A stretch of DNA of 39,485 nt from Candidatus Kapaibacterium sp. (GCA_025358765.1 JANYIG010000027.1:1-39485); one strand, 5' to 3'; positions 8,718 through 16,125 are shown, numbered from the stretch's first letter. Numbers and translations are program-made. The notes: generated by a model from the sequence alone, not told the origin.

Positions 8718-9680
8718 TTAGAATTCGTCGTCGTTTTTCTCAATTAAGTTGTAAATGGCGCTGTCCGCCATAATTCCCATTTTTACATAATATTCTTTCG
8801 CTTTTGTATCGCTTCGCAGGAACGTAAAAAATCCCCATGGTAGTGTTGTCCTGCGATCTTCGAGCAATAATCCTTGAATTTTAACAATTAGCGGGTATCG
8901 TCCCATCACAATCGTGGATTGATGTACGCGCTTGGGTTTGATATACGTTCCGGTCGAGTCTTGGAAACCGATTCTGAGCAATTTGACATTTTTTACCGTT
9001 GCTTCGCCTGCCAACCGCGACAAATATCCAATGCCGATTGCATTTGGATTTTTCTCGACCTCCGCACGCACTTCTTCGCCTGTTTTACGAAACTGAAGTT
9101 TGTGCGGCGCAGCGCCATTGGTAAGCATCAGTAGAATATTTCCGTACTCAGACGATGCCGCTTCAGGACACACAAGCATCGGTTCCGCTTTCAACTGCGG
9201 GAATAGGCTTTTGAACGTCGTGGATTTGTCCGTGAGCAATTTTTTGAGCTGGTCAAGCGCAATCGTATCAAGTGGGAAACCCGGCTTTGTGTAGAGTACC
9301 AGACCATCTTGGGCAAACGTAATTGCCTGATGAGGAGCCACCTTGAATGCCTTCATAAGTGAATCCTCATCACGCAAATAGCTTCGTGCAATGATAACGC
9401 CTCGTGATTTCCCTGCGAATAACTGTGCCATTGCTTCCCGTGCCGACACAGGTTTGACTGTCACGGAGGCTTGCGAATATGCTGAATCGAAAAGCGGAAA
9501 TGTGGGTTGCATAAACGCATACAAACTCTCATCACAAAGCAATTCTGCTTTGCCCGTGATTTCTGTTTCTATCTGTTGTCCGCCCGATTTATCGGCATCA
9601 CCGCCGCACGATGTCGTATAAAGCATCATAGCAGCGCCAGCCGCACAAACCAGTACCAATGCACTCCGCAAAAATTTCAT
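8718..9680 (-). CDS. PstS-like periplasmic-binding-fold lipoprotein
   Basis: This 320-residue protein has a lipoprotein signal ending YTTSC (Cys25) followed by GG, then a Gly/Asp/Ser-rich linker. The body has the PstS/PBP-like-2 pattern: an early substrate loop (CDESLYAF), a central FAQDGLVLYTKPGFPLDTIALDQLKKLLT corresponding to the IALDVNPxxPVxxLTxxQL region, an SSEYGN stretch, and NAIGIGYLS, the usual PNAIGYV-type segment. Family members bind phosphate or other oxyanions for ABC uptake, but no PstCAB genes are nearby. In this context the protein is usually tied to the TonB system rather than to an ABC transporter. The ligand is unproven. It begins 9 bases after the small membrane gene and precedes the TPR gene. 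Confidence 0.78.
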   Translation of the reverse strand: MKFLRSALVLVCAAGAAMMLYTTSCGGDADKSGGQQIETEITGKAELLCDESLYAFMQPTFPLFDSAYSQASVTVKPVSAREAMAQLFAGKSRGVIIARSYLRDEDSLMKAFKVAPHQAITFAQDGLVLYTKPGFPLDTIALDQLKKLLTDKSTTFKSLFPQLKAEPMLVCPEAASSEYGNILLMLTNGAAPHKLQFRKTGEEVRAEVEKNPNAIGIGYLSRLAGEATVKNVKLLRIGFQDSTGTYIKPKRVHQSTIVMGRYPLIVKIQGLLLEDRRTTLPWGFFTFLRSDTKAKEYYVKMGIMADSAIYNLIEKNDDEF

Positions 9681-9689
9681 AGCTTTTCT

Positions 9690-9899
9690 TTATTCGTCAT
9701 CTTGATGACGTTTGTATTCCATTTGTTGCGTATAAAACGTCGCCACGCGGTAGAATCCGAACAAAATAAACACCACGCCGAACATCTTCAAATTCGTGTC
9801 ATAGTTGACGGCGGGGATAAGACCGCTCACCCACAAAATACCTACCAGAATGACCATTCCGCGTGCCGCGTAGTTAAGAATCAGGGCGAATCTACTCAT
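9690..9899 (-). CDS. Small two-helix membrane protein (69 aa)
   Basis: The likely start is the ATG at 9899 (MSRFALILNYAARG). An upstream extension to 10028 would run into the TonB terminator hairpin and is rejected. The protein has two hydrophobic segments (about residues 14-30 and 38-53), a short charged tail (QQMEYKRHQDDE) and no signal peptide. It lies between the TonB terminator and the PstS-like gene, 9 bases before the latter. Small membrane proteins occur at this place in related Ton clusters. The function is unknown. Confidence 0.65.
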   Translation of the reverse strand: MSRFALILNYAARGMVILVGILWVSGLIPAVNYDTNLKMFGVVFILFGFYRVATFYTQQMEYKRHQDDE

Positions 9900-9964
9900 T
9901 ATGAATCCTACAATCGCAGAAAGGTTTACAAAGGGCAAAAATACGAGACAATGCTTCTTACACA

Positions 9965-10012
9965 CAAAAAACATAGAGACGCGCTGAATTTTTGTCAAAC
10001 ACGTCTCTATGC
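9965..10012 (-). terminator. Rho-independent terminator after tonB
   Basis: CATAGAGACG (9972-9981) pairs perfectly with CGTCTCTATG (10002-10011) around a 20-base loop. In minus-strand sense the stem is followed by TTTTTTG. It lies about 30 bases past the tonB stop and separates the core Ton genes from the small membrane/PstS/TPR genes. Its arms resemble the GTAGAGACAAG repeat seen elsewhere in the window. Confidence 0.8.
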
Positions 10013-10042
10013 GTATTTTCAAGACCAATCTTCATCGCATCG

Positions 10043-10792
10043 TTATCGCAATTTGAAGACGATCGGAATACTTACCCAGCAATCAATCGGCTGATTGTTC
10101 TGGATAGCGGGCGTAAACACAGAACTCATAGTCGCTTTGATAGCGGCATCGTTCAGCAAATCCGAATCGCTTGACTCAATAATGTGCTTTTTCGGCACAC
10201 CATTTTTGCCAACAAGAACGCGAATATTGACTTTACCCTCAATACCTGCGCGTTTTGCAAGCTCAGGGTAAACGACTTTGCGCTGAAGGTCTTTAATGTC
10301 AATATACGGCTCTTTTTCCACCGGAATAAAGTCGTAAGCGTTTGGCTCTTCTTCACGTACTTCCACTTCCACGTCTTTTGCAAGTCCCAAGAATCCTTGG
10401 TCTTGACCGTCACCACCTGTTGTGCTGGCACGCGAAACTTCATCAATATTGGCAAAGTCTTTCATGTCTGGTGTCACAAGAGCATCTGGCACAGGAACTG
10501 GTGTTCCCGCACGAGCTGCCGGACCAGCCGCTGCGGGCGGCGGCGGCGGCGGCGGCGCTTCTGCCTCTTGCGTAGGCGGCGGCGGTAGCTGCGTCAGTTT
10601 CATCTTGTTAATCGGTGCTGTTCTTTTTGCTGCGGCTTCCGTTACTTTCATAAATACCGTATAAGCAATTAGCAATAATGCGAGCGACGAGACTGCTATA
10701 ATAAAACCGTTTCTCGTGGATTTCTGGATGTACGCTTTGAGCTCCACAGCACCATATTGCTGCGGCTCGATAGGTTCAGCAATTGTTGTCAT
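10043..10792 (-). CDS. tonB: Energy transducer TonB
   Basis: This 249-residue protein has a cytoplasmic N-terminus, a single membrane helix (about 29-47, FIIAVSSLALLLIAYTVFM), a proline-rich periplasmic spacer (LPPPPTQEAEAPPPPPPP) and a C-terminal TonB domain (about 160-249). The domain has the usual YPELAKRAGIEGKVNIRVLVGKxG core and ends FTPAIQNNQPIDCWVSIPIVFKLR. TonB carries proton-motive energy from ExbB/ExbD to outer-membrane receptors through their TonB box. The ATG overlaps the upstream exbD stop by 4 bases (ATGA), implying coupled translation. A strong terminator follows. No TonB-dependent receptor lies within the window. Confidence 0.93.
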   Translation of the reverse strand: MTTIAEPIEPQQYGAVELKAYIQKSTRNGFIIAVSSLALLLIAYTVFMKVTEAAAKRTAPINKMKLTQLPPPPTQEAEAPPPPPPPAAAGPAARAGTPVPVPDALVTPDMKDFANIDEVSRASTTGGDGQDQGFLGLAKDVEVEVREEEPNAYDFIPVEKEPYIDIKDLQRKVVYPELAKRAGIEGKVNIRVLVGKNGVPKKHIIESSDSDLLNDAAIKATMSSVFTPAIQNNQPIDCWVSIPIVFKLR

Positions 10793-11337
10793 AGCGTTTT
10801 CAGTTTTTCGATTTCTTCAGGAGTCATAGGCGTGAGCGCAAACTTGCGTTCACGTTTGATGTTCTCCGCACTGAGCTTTTGCGTGAGTTCACCTTCGGCG
10901 AGGTTCAACTCGTCCAAAACGTTCACCACAAAGCCGTACGGAACTTTTTTACCAAACTTGAGCGATGTAATCAGCTTATTCTTCACACGCATATTCTCGT
11001 TTATAGAAAGGCTGCGAAGCTCCTTTAAGTTTGCTACCGGCACTGGCTCATCGCCGCCCAAACTTTTGAAGATTTTGCTGTCATCGCGCACGTACACTAT
11101 AAGCAGTTCGGATTGCTTTACGTCAACGTTATCCGTATCCGGCGGAATGGACATTTCCATTGTCTGCGGCGTGTTCAACGTTGTCGAAAGCATGAAAAAT
11201 GTCAACAGTAGGAACGCAATATCCACGAGGGGCGTCATATCAAGGACGAATCCGACGCGCTTTTTCTTTTTGCGTTTGGTTGCAAACGAGCCACGTTTGA
11301 CTTTGGGTCCACGTTCTAAGGAACCACCACCAGCCAT
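10789..11337 (-). CDS. exbD: ExbD/TolR-family protein, second copy
   Basis: The start is set at the ATG at 11337 because AAGGAG lies 6 bases upstream; the frame is open further but has no comparable site. This gives 182 residues. There is a basic N-terminus (GPKVKRGSFATKRKKKKR), then the single membrane helix GFVLDMTPLVDIAFLLLTFFM, with the aspartate of PLVDI as the likely proton-carrying residue. A periplasmic domain follows. This copy is larger in the periplasmic part than the first ExbD and ends in a charged tail (TPEEIEKLKTL). ExbB and ExbD form the proton-driven motor that energises TonB. The stop overlaps the tonB ATG. Confidence 0.92.
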   Translation of the reverse strand: MAGGGSLERGPKVKRGSFATKRKKKKRVGFVLDMTPLVDIAFLLLTFFMLSTTLNTPQTMEMSIPPDTDNVDVKQSELLIVYVRDDSKIFKSLGGDEPVPVANLKELRSLSINENMRVKNKLITSLKFGKKVPYGFVVNVLDELNLAEGELTQKLSAENIKRERKFALTPMTPEEIEKLKTL

Positions 11338-11343
11338 ATCATT

Positions 11344-11349
11344 CTCCTT
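11344..11349 (-). promoter_or_regulatory. Shine-Dalgarno AAGGAG deciding the second exbD start
   Basis: AAGGAG on the minus strand, 6 bases before the ATG at 11337, favours that start over upstream in-frame codons. Confidence 0.6.
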
Positions 11350-11430
11350 GGTTAATGAGATATATTCAAAAGGTAAACAAATTGACAACCAACAGATGGG
11401 TGGATAACGACACTATCGGTCTGATGCTTC

Positions 11431-11449
11431 TCGCCAAAACTCTTGGCGA
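11431..11449 (-). other. Short hairpin between the two exbD genes
   Basis: TCGCCAA (11431-11437) and TTGGCGA (11443-11449) form a 7-bp stem with a 5-base loop inside the 124-base gap between the exbD copies. There is no T-run after it, so it is not a standard terminator. It could be an RNA-processing or stability element. Confidence 0.35.
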
Positions 11450-11461
11450 AAGCCAACTTTA

Positions 11462-11974
11462 TTATTGCTGTTTATCAGTAACAAAGTTGAAGACCGTCGC
11501 ATTGCTTTTCCGCATCACATCCATCATATCTTCAATCCATTTGTACTGGATTTTACGATCGGCATCTAACGCAAATCGCATCTTAATATTCGCAATACGT
11601 GTTTGTTTCACGAGTATTTCGAGTTGTTTTAAATCAACCTTTAACTGCACTCGTGACCGCATTTCTTCAGGAATATTGACCGAACTTGCGTAATACACAA
11701 TTTTACGGTCAACTTCGCTGTTGAGCGAATAATAATAGGATGTATCGTTCGACACCGTGTCAATCGCAATTTTAATCATTGCAAGGTTTTGGTCGGGCAG
11801 TTTAGATGTGTCTGCCGATGCCACTGGGCGCTTGATTTGGAATTTTTGGTCATTCTCGCTGTCCGACTTAAATTTTGCCGTAAACATGAAGAAGGTCAAA
11901 AGCAAAAAAGCAATATCCACAAGGGGCGTCATGTCCAGAACAAATCCGACCCGTTTTTTCTTAACTTTACCCAC
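11462..11974 (-). CDS. exbD: ExbD/TolR-family protein, first copy
   Basis: This 170-residue protein has a short basic N-terminus (MGKVKKKR) and the membrane helix with PLVDIAFLLLTFFM; the aspartate there is the expected proton-binding residue. A periplasmic domain ends in the typical IQYKWIEDMMDVMRKS helix. The first 25 residues around the helix are nearly identical to the second ExbD, while the periplasmic domains have diverged. Tandem ExbD pairs are usual in Bacteroidota and may form a heteromeric plug in the ExbB pentamer. It lies 28 bases after exbB. Confidence 0.93.
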   Translation of the reverse strand: MGKVKKKRVGFVLDMTPLVDIAFLLLTFFMFTAKFKSDSENDQKFQIKRPVASADTSKLPDQNLAMIKIAIDTVSNDTSYYYSLNSEVDRKIVYYASSVNIPEEMRSRVQLKVDLKQLEILVKQTRIANIKMRFALDADRKIQYKWIEDMMDVMRKSNATVFNFVTDKQQ

Positions 11975-12002
11975 AATAGTTCTCCGGGATAAGGATGGAC
12001 AA

Positions 12003-12785
12003 TTACTTCTTCACTTTTACCGTCAAAATTTCCGTTGTGCTAAGGATTGTCTCATCAATGATGTAGGTGAAGTTATCCACCTTCGTCGTGAAGAAATTGT
12101 AGAATACAATACAGATAACAGCACCGATAAGACCGCCCGCCGTGTTGTACAATGCCTCAGAGATACCGATGGAAAGCGATTGTGCCGATACCGTACCGCC
12201 CGCACCAAGAGCCGCAAACGCACGAATCATCCCAAGCGTCGTGCCAAGCAAACCCACCATCGTTGCGATGGATGCAATCGTGGAAAGCATAACAAGGTTT
12301 TTTTCGAGCAGTGGTGTTTCGAGGTTCGTTGCTTCGTCAATAGCTCGCTTGATTTCAAGCATTTTCTTTTCTGGGTCAAGACGGTCGTTGTCTTTCACGG
12401 TTTCATATTTCTCCAAGCCCGCACGAACAATGTTTGCAAGGCTACCACGTTGCTTATTGCAAGCATCAAGTGCACCAGAGATGTCGCCTGATTCAAGCAG
12501 GTTGTGAAGTTTTTTTATAAAAGCTGGCATTGCTTCTTTACCATTTGCCTTGGCAAGAGCCAAAAAGCGCTCAATCACGAACGTAATAGCAATAAGAATA
12601 AATGCCATCAACAATGCCACAAGCGGACCGCCTGTATGAATCGTACCTAAAATATTACCCGGAAGCGGTTCGTGGCGCATTGCACCGTCCTTAAAGTTTG
12701 CTGGAGCACCCATGACAAACCACCAAAAAGCAAACCCAACAATAACGGAAAGCGTGATTACAATGGTATTCATTGCATTTTTCAT
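12003..12785 (-). CDS. exbB: ExbB/TolQ/MotA proton-channel protein
   Basis: This 260-residue membrane protein has an extra N-terminal helix (about 7-25), then a helix around 52-72 (GPLVALLMAFILIAITFVIERF) and a cytoplasmic middle (about 75-155, LLESGDISGALDACNKQRGSLANIVRAGL). The paired core helices follow: ATMVGLLGTTLGMIRAFAALG and SIGISEALYNTAGGLIGAVICIVFYN. The GLLGT(T)xGM and EALxxTAxGL motifs line the proton path in this family. It forms the stator ring that powers TonB together with the two ExbD proteins encoded just downstream. It starts 32 bases after the STAS gene and is probably co-transcribed with it. Confidence 0.93.
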   Translation of the reverse strand: MKNAMNTIVITLSVIVGFAFWWFVMGAPANFKDGAMRHEPLPGNILGTIHTGGPLVALLMAFILIAITFVIERFLALAKANGKEAMPAFIKKLHNLLESGDISGALDACNKQRGSLANIVRAGLEKYETVKDNDRLDPEKKMLEIKRAIDEATNLETPLLEKNLVMLSTIASIATMVGLLGTTLGMIRAFAALGAGGTVSAQSLSIGISEALYNTAGGLIGAVICIVFYNFFTTKVDNFTYIIDETILSTTEILTVKVKK

Positions 12786-12817
12786 GAAAAAACTCCTCAG
12801 AAATGTGGTTAAACCGT

Positions 12818-13174
12818 TTATGAATTAGATTGAGAGAATTGATTGATTGCTTCTTCTACCGTTGGATGTATCTCGAAGACGAGCGTCAGTTTCGTAATAA
12901 CAAAAATATTTTCAATACTTTTATTGATGTTGCACAGTGCGACGCGACCACCTTTTTTCGAGAAATTTGCGTGCGCAGAGATAAGTACGCCAAGGGCTGT
13001 TGAATTTAGATAGGTAACACCCTCTAAATCCACCGTCACCAGCTTCAAATCACCAACTGTCAACCGCTTAAACTCCTCGCGTAAGGCATCCGTTTCGTCA
13101 CCACCGATAAATTGCCCCCGAAGTCGAATAATTCGTATCACGCCTTGTTCTTCAACGCTAATTTGCTCTAACAT
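12818..13174 (-). CDS. STAS-domain protein (anti-sigma factor antagonist, SpoIIAA-like)
   Basis: This 118-residue single-domain protein has the STAS fold. The signature DLEGVTYLNSTALGVLISAH (50-69) contains Ser58, which aligns with the serine phosphorylated by anti-sigma kinases in SpoIIAA/RsbV. The start VIRIIRLRGQFIGGDE and a C-terminal helix (TVEEAINQF) also fit. Such proteins release sigma factors or control partners when unphosphorylated. No anti-sigma kinase or PP2C phosphatase gene is adjacent. It is first in the apparent ExbB operon, only 32 bases ahead of exbB, which could link its expression to envelope energisation. A non-sigma role, such as lipid-transport-type STAS (MlaB), is less likely but possible. 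Confidence 0.85.
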   Translation of the reverse strand: MLEQISVEEQGVIRIIRLRGQFIGGDETDALREEFKRLTVGDLKLVTVDLEGVTYLNSTALGVLISAHANFSKKGGRVALCNINKSIENIFVITKLTLVFEIHPTVEEAINQFSQSNS

Positions 13175-13353
13175 TAAAACCTCACTTCGGTATAAGAAAA
13201 TTCTGCTTTAGGGGAATCTGCCTGAGAATACAGCATTCATAGAAGCATTTGCAGAACTATAGATGGCTAATTGCGGTTGTTTTGCTGGGCTATAGTCCCA
13301 AATTATGGGTCAATGAGATTTGCAGATGCACACACACGAATTTAGCACGGACG

Positions 13354-13384
13354 AAAATTTACATCAAAAAATCTACGTTGTCAA
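13354..13384 (-). promoter_or_regulatory. Candidate promoter of the STAS-exbB operon
   Basis: Minus strand: TTGACA at 13379-13384, then TAAATTTT at 13354-13361, with a 20-base spacer from TTG. This fits the Bacteroidota TTG-N(17-23)-TAnnTTTG pattern with one mismatch. It implies a leader of about 170 bases. Confidence 0.4.
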
Positions 13385-13437
13385 AAAATTTATGAAACAA
13401 ACTGAAGTTTTTTTCGTTTATATACTAATCCTACCCC

Positions 13438-14304
13438 TTACTCGCCTTTCACCGCCACACTCACCACCACACGCGGAATGGATGACATATCGTTCCGAAC
13501 TTCAACATCAAACCCTTGTACAGCAAAGAGTTCGCGCACCATTTCCGCTTGACCAAATCCAATTTCTATAAAAAAAGCACCGCTGTCATCAAGAATCTCC
13601 CGAAATACCTCGGCAAATCTTCGATAGAATCCATATCCATCACCCGCATCGGTCAACGCCTGTTGTGGCTCATGTTCGCGGATTTCTGGTTGCAATTCTG
13701 CCATTTCCTGCGCGGCAATATACGGCGGATTTGACACAATTACATCAAATTCTCCTGCGGGCAGGTCGCGCAAGATGTCACAATACGAAAACGTAACATT
13801 CGACACACCAAGCCGACGAGCATTTCCAGCAGCAGTTTGCAAAGCAGTTTCCGAGCTGTCAATACCCAAAATATGCGCCGCAGGTAAATGCTTGGCTAAT
13901 GCCAACGCAATACATCCCGAACCAGTGCCAATATCCAACACCCTCAACGCCTCACCTTGTCGTGATTTAAGCGCCTTCAAAGCATGTTCAACAAGCTCCT
14001 CCGTCTCGGGGCGCGGAATGAGTACAGAAGGGTTTACACCAATGGTCAGCCCGAAAAAATTTGTTTCGCCGAGGATGTATTGAAGCGGTTCGTGATTAAC
14101 ACGGCGTTTGACCATAGAACGAAGTATTTCTAATTCTTCTTTGGCAAGAGGCTTCTCAAAGCTCGTGTAAAGCTGCACACGCGACATTTCGACTACATGT
14201 CCGAGTATGAGTTCTATCGTCAAGCGTGGGCTATCTACGCCCCGTTCATCAAAATACTGCGTACCCCATTGAATTATCGAAAGCACTGTCCAAATTTTTT
14301 CCAT
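13438..14304 (-). CDS. prmC: Release-factor glutamine N5-methyltransferase PrmC
   Basis: This 288-residue protein methylates the GGQ glutamine of release factors RF1/RF2 using S-adenosylmethionine, aiding translation termination. It has the N-terminal helical substrate-binding domain (HEPLQYILGETNFFG, 71-85, and LIPRPETEELVE, 95-106), then a Rossmann domain with the SAM loop DIGTGSG (124-130). The catalytic NPPY is at 192-195 (VSNPPYI), which binds the target glutamine. The ATG at 14304 is chosen because it matches the family N-terminus (MEKIWTVLSI). The longer frame begins at a TTG inside pyrB. It starts 7 bases after the pyrB stop and is probably co-transcribed. Confidence 0.93.
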   Translation of the reverse strand: MEKIWTVLSIIQWGTQYFDERGVDSPRLTIELILGHVVEMSRVQLYTSFEKPLAKEELEILRSMVKRRVNHEPLQYILGETNFFGLTIGVNPSVLIPRPETEELVEHALKALKSRQGEALRVLDIGTGSGCIALALAKHLPAAHILGIDSSETALQTAAGNARRLGVSNVTFSYCDILRDLPAGEFDVIVSNPPYIAAQEMAELQPEIREHEPQQALTDAGDGYGFYRRFAEVFREILDDSGAFFIEIGFGQAEMVRELFAVQGFDVEVRNDMSSIPRVVVSVAVKGE

Positions 14305-14311
14305 ACTCCAT

Positions 14312-15289
14312 CTACTTTCTCGTACGGTTTTCCGCAATCAGCTTTAAGAGAGCCATCCGCACCGCTACACCGCGCTCAACCTGCGATAAAATCAATGACT
14401 GTGCAGCATCGGCAACGTCGGATTCTAACTCAATGCCTCGGTTAATGGGTCCTGGGTGCAAGATTGCCAATTGCGGCTTGTGCTGAAGATGTTTGCGTTT
14501 TACACCAAAACACGAAATATATTCCCGCAATGTTGGAATTAACCCCTGCTCCATCCGCTCGTGTTGGATGCGAAGGACGTTTAAAGCATCTGCCCATTCA
14601 ACAGCTTCGTCAATATGATTAAACAGCCGAACACCAAGTGCGTCTAAGTCAGGTGGCATCAATGTCCCGGGACCGCACACGGCAACCTCTGCGCCGAGTG
14701 CTTTGAAAAGTGGAATATTTGACCGTGCTACACGACTGTGACGGATGTCGCCGACAAGACAATACTTCAATCCTTTTAACCCATCGCTGTAGAAGCCATT
14801 GCCAGCAGCGCCAAATTTCTGATATATCGTGAACGCATCCAATAACCCCTGCGTGGGGTGTTCGTGTTGTCCGTCGCCAGCGTTGATAATACTACCCATT
14901 ACGCGACCGTTCGGATAGCCATGCCGTGTAGCCAGAAATTCATGCGCTCCCGAATATAAATGCCGCATAATTAAAATATCCACCTTCATTGCCTCAATAT
15001 TTAAAATCGTATCCAAAAGCGTCTCGCCTTTACTGACGCTGCTGGCGGCAGATTGAAAGCTCGTAACCTCAGCACCCAAGCGCTTTGCGGCTATCTCGAA
15101 GGAAACACGTGTCCGCGTTGAATTTTCAAAAAACGCCAATACGACCGACACACCGCTCAAATCATCCTTCTTGCGGTCCGACGAATGCAGAAAATCGAGG
15201 TATTCCGTTGCATGGCGGAACGTTAGCAACATATCTTCGCGGGAAAGCTGGTACGCGCTGATAAAGTGACGATGGGAGAACGTGTGCAT
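14312..15289 (-). CDS. pyrB: Aspartate carbamoyltransferase catalytic chain
   Basis: This 325-residue enzyme makes carbamoyl-aspartate from carbamoyl phosphate and aspartate, the first committed step of pyrimidine synthesis. It shows the carbamoyl-phosphate motif FFENSTRTR (53-61), the mobile loop SSVSKGET (83-90), HPTQ (144-147, in GDGQHEHPTQ) and the C-terminal LHPGPINRG. The length fits the family's stand-alone catalytic chain. There is no adjacent pyrI (regulatory chain), pyrC or PyrR attenuator, so regulation cannot be told. The gene precedes prmC closely and follows the HU terminator. Confidence 0.96.
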   Translation of the reverse strand: MHTFSHRHFISAYQLSREDMLLTFRHATEYLDFLHSSDRKKDDLSGVSVVLAFFENSTRTRVSFEIAAKRLGAEVTSFQSAASSVSKGETLLDTILNIEAMKVDILIMRHLYSGAHEFLATRHGYPNGRVMGSIINAGDGQHEHPTQGLLDAFTIYQKFGAAGNGFYSDGLKGLKYCLVGDIRHSRVARSNIPLFKALGAEVAVCGPGTLMPPDLDALGVRLFNHIDEAVEWADALNVLRIQHERMEQGLIPTLREYISCFGVKRKHLQHKPQLAILHPGPINRGIELESDVADAAQSLILSQVERGVAVRMALLKLIAENRTRK

Positions 15290-15360
15290 GGCTTTGGGAA
15301 GTTCGGCAGATGACGTAAAATAGCGTAACGATGACGTGAAGAGAGCATATAATCACAATG

Positions 15361-15402
15361 AGGCAAAAAAAACCGCCCTGTAAGCAATGTTAAAGGGCGG
15401 TT
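15361..15402 (-). terminator. Rho-independent terminator of the HU gene
   Basis: AACCGCCCT (15371-15379) pairs with AGGGCGGTT (15394-15402). In minus-strand sense it is followed by eight Ts. It sits about 28 bases after the HU stop codon. Confidence 0.9.
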
Positions 15403-15429
15403 CTGCTTTCAAAGAGCACAAGAAGCGCA

Positions 15430-15774
15430 TTACTTCTTCTTTGCTGCTGCTTTTTTTGCCGGAGCTGCTGCTGCTTTTTTCGCAGGAGCCGCTTTTTTCA
15501 CACCGTTGACGAGGTCTTTGAGACCTTTGCCAGGGGTGAATTTTGGCACTTTGCGAGCCGGAATCTTGATGGTAGCGCCCGTGCGCGGGTTTTTGCCGTT
15601 GCGAGCAGCGCGTTTTGCTACGGAGTACGTACCAAAACCGATAAGTGCAACGTTTTCGCCTTTGCCGAGCGACTCGGAAACGGCTTCAATGACGGCGTTC
15701 AAAGCTTTTTCAGCTTGAACTTTCGTCAAACCTGCGTGCGATGCAACTGCATCAATAAGCTGTCCTTTATTCAT
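15430..15774 (-). CDS. HU-family DNA-binding protein with lysine/alanine-rich tail
   Basis: This 114-residue protein has a full HU/IHF core at residues 1-90 (MNKGQLIDAVASHAGLTKVQAEKALNAV, ALIGFGTYSVAKRAARNGKNPRTG and VPKFTPGKGLKDLVN). The arm carries RxGxNPxTG, and it bends or compacts DNA in the nucleoid. The C-terminal tail (about residues 91-114, AAPAKKAAAAPAKKAAAKKK) is a PAKKA repeat like eukaryotic histone H1 and the actinobacterial HU/Hlp tails, and is uncommon in plain HU. AAGGTG precedes the ATG by about 6 bases. It has its own promoter candidate and terminator, so it is a single-gene unit. Confidence 0.95.
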   Translation of the reverse strand: MNKGQLIDAVASHAGLTKVQAEKALNAVIEAVSESLGKGENVALIGFGTYSVAKRAARNGKNPRTGATIKIPARKVPKFTPGKGLKDLVNGVKKAAPAKKAAAAPAKKAAAKKK

Positions 15775-15816
15775 ACAAGCACCTTGTAGTAAGGGTTAGA
15801 AGAAAATGAATTCGTG

Positions 15817-15847
15817 CGAAAATATGTGAATTCTTCAAGTGTTGCAA
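15817..15847 (-). promoter_or_regulatory. Candidate promoter of the HU gene
   Basis: Minus strand: TTGCAAC (15841-15847) and TATTTTCG (15817-15824) with 20 bases between TTG and TA. This has the same spacing as the STAS-exbB candidate and one mismatch to TAnnTTTG. It lies about 45 bases before the ATG. Confidence 0.4.
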
Positions 15848-16083
15848 GAAAAAAATGCGTAAGGAGTGTGGTTTTATGCGGTTTTTTGCATTTTTTTTTC
15901 CACACAAGCCCGACAATGCCTCAAAACCCATCAGAATTCATTATTTTTAATACCTTGCAAGCCAGTTTCTATCAGTAGTTGGAGGAATGCACCCCGCTTT
16001 TTTTGCAAAAACGTCGCCCAAGCTCGCAACCGCGAAAAAAAATGATATTTCAAGTGCGCTGTGCCTCAATTTCAAGGAGAATT

Positions 16084-16125
16084 CGACCGTAAATTCAGGT
16101 GTTTTTGCGGTCGTTTCTTTTTTTT
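16084..16125 (+). terminator. Terminator-like hairpin without an assigned gene
   Basis: CGACCG (16084-16089) pairs with CGGTCG (16108-16113), followed by TTTCTTTTTTTTT on the plus strand. No plus-strand gene precedes it. It could end a small RNA or be chance in an AT-rich gap. Confidence 0.3.

Noticed and set aside
9900-10028. N-terminal extension of the small membrane protein
   Set aside because: It would translate through the tonB terminator hairpin. The internal ATG at 9899 gives a clean two-helix protein.
10757-11407. 216-codon plus-strand frame opposite the second exbD
   Set aside because: A shadow of the exbD gene on the other strand; serine-rich and without domains.
11757-12491. 244-codon plus-strand frame opposite exbB/exbD
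   Set aside because: Antisense to strongly recognised genes, with no protein-like features of its own.
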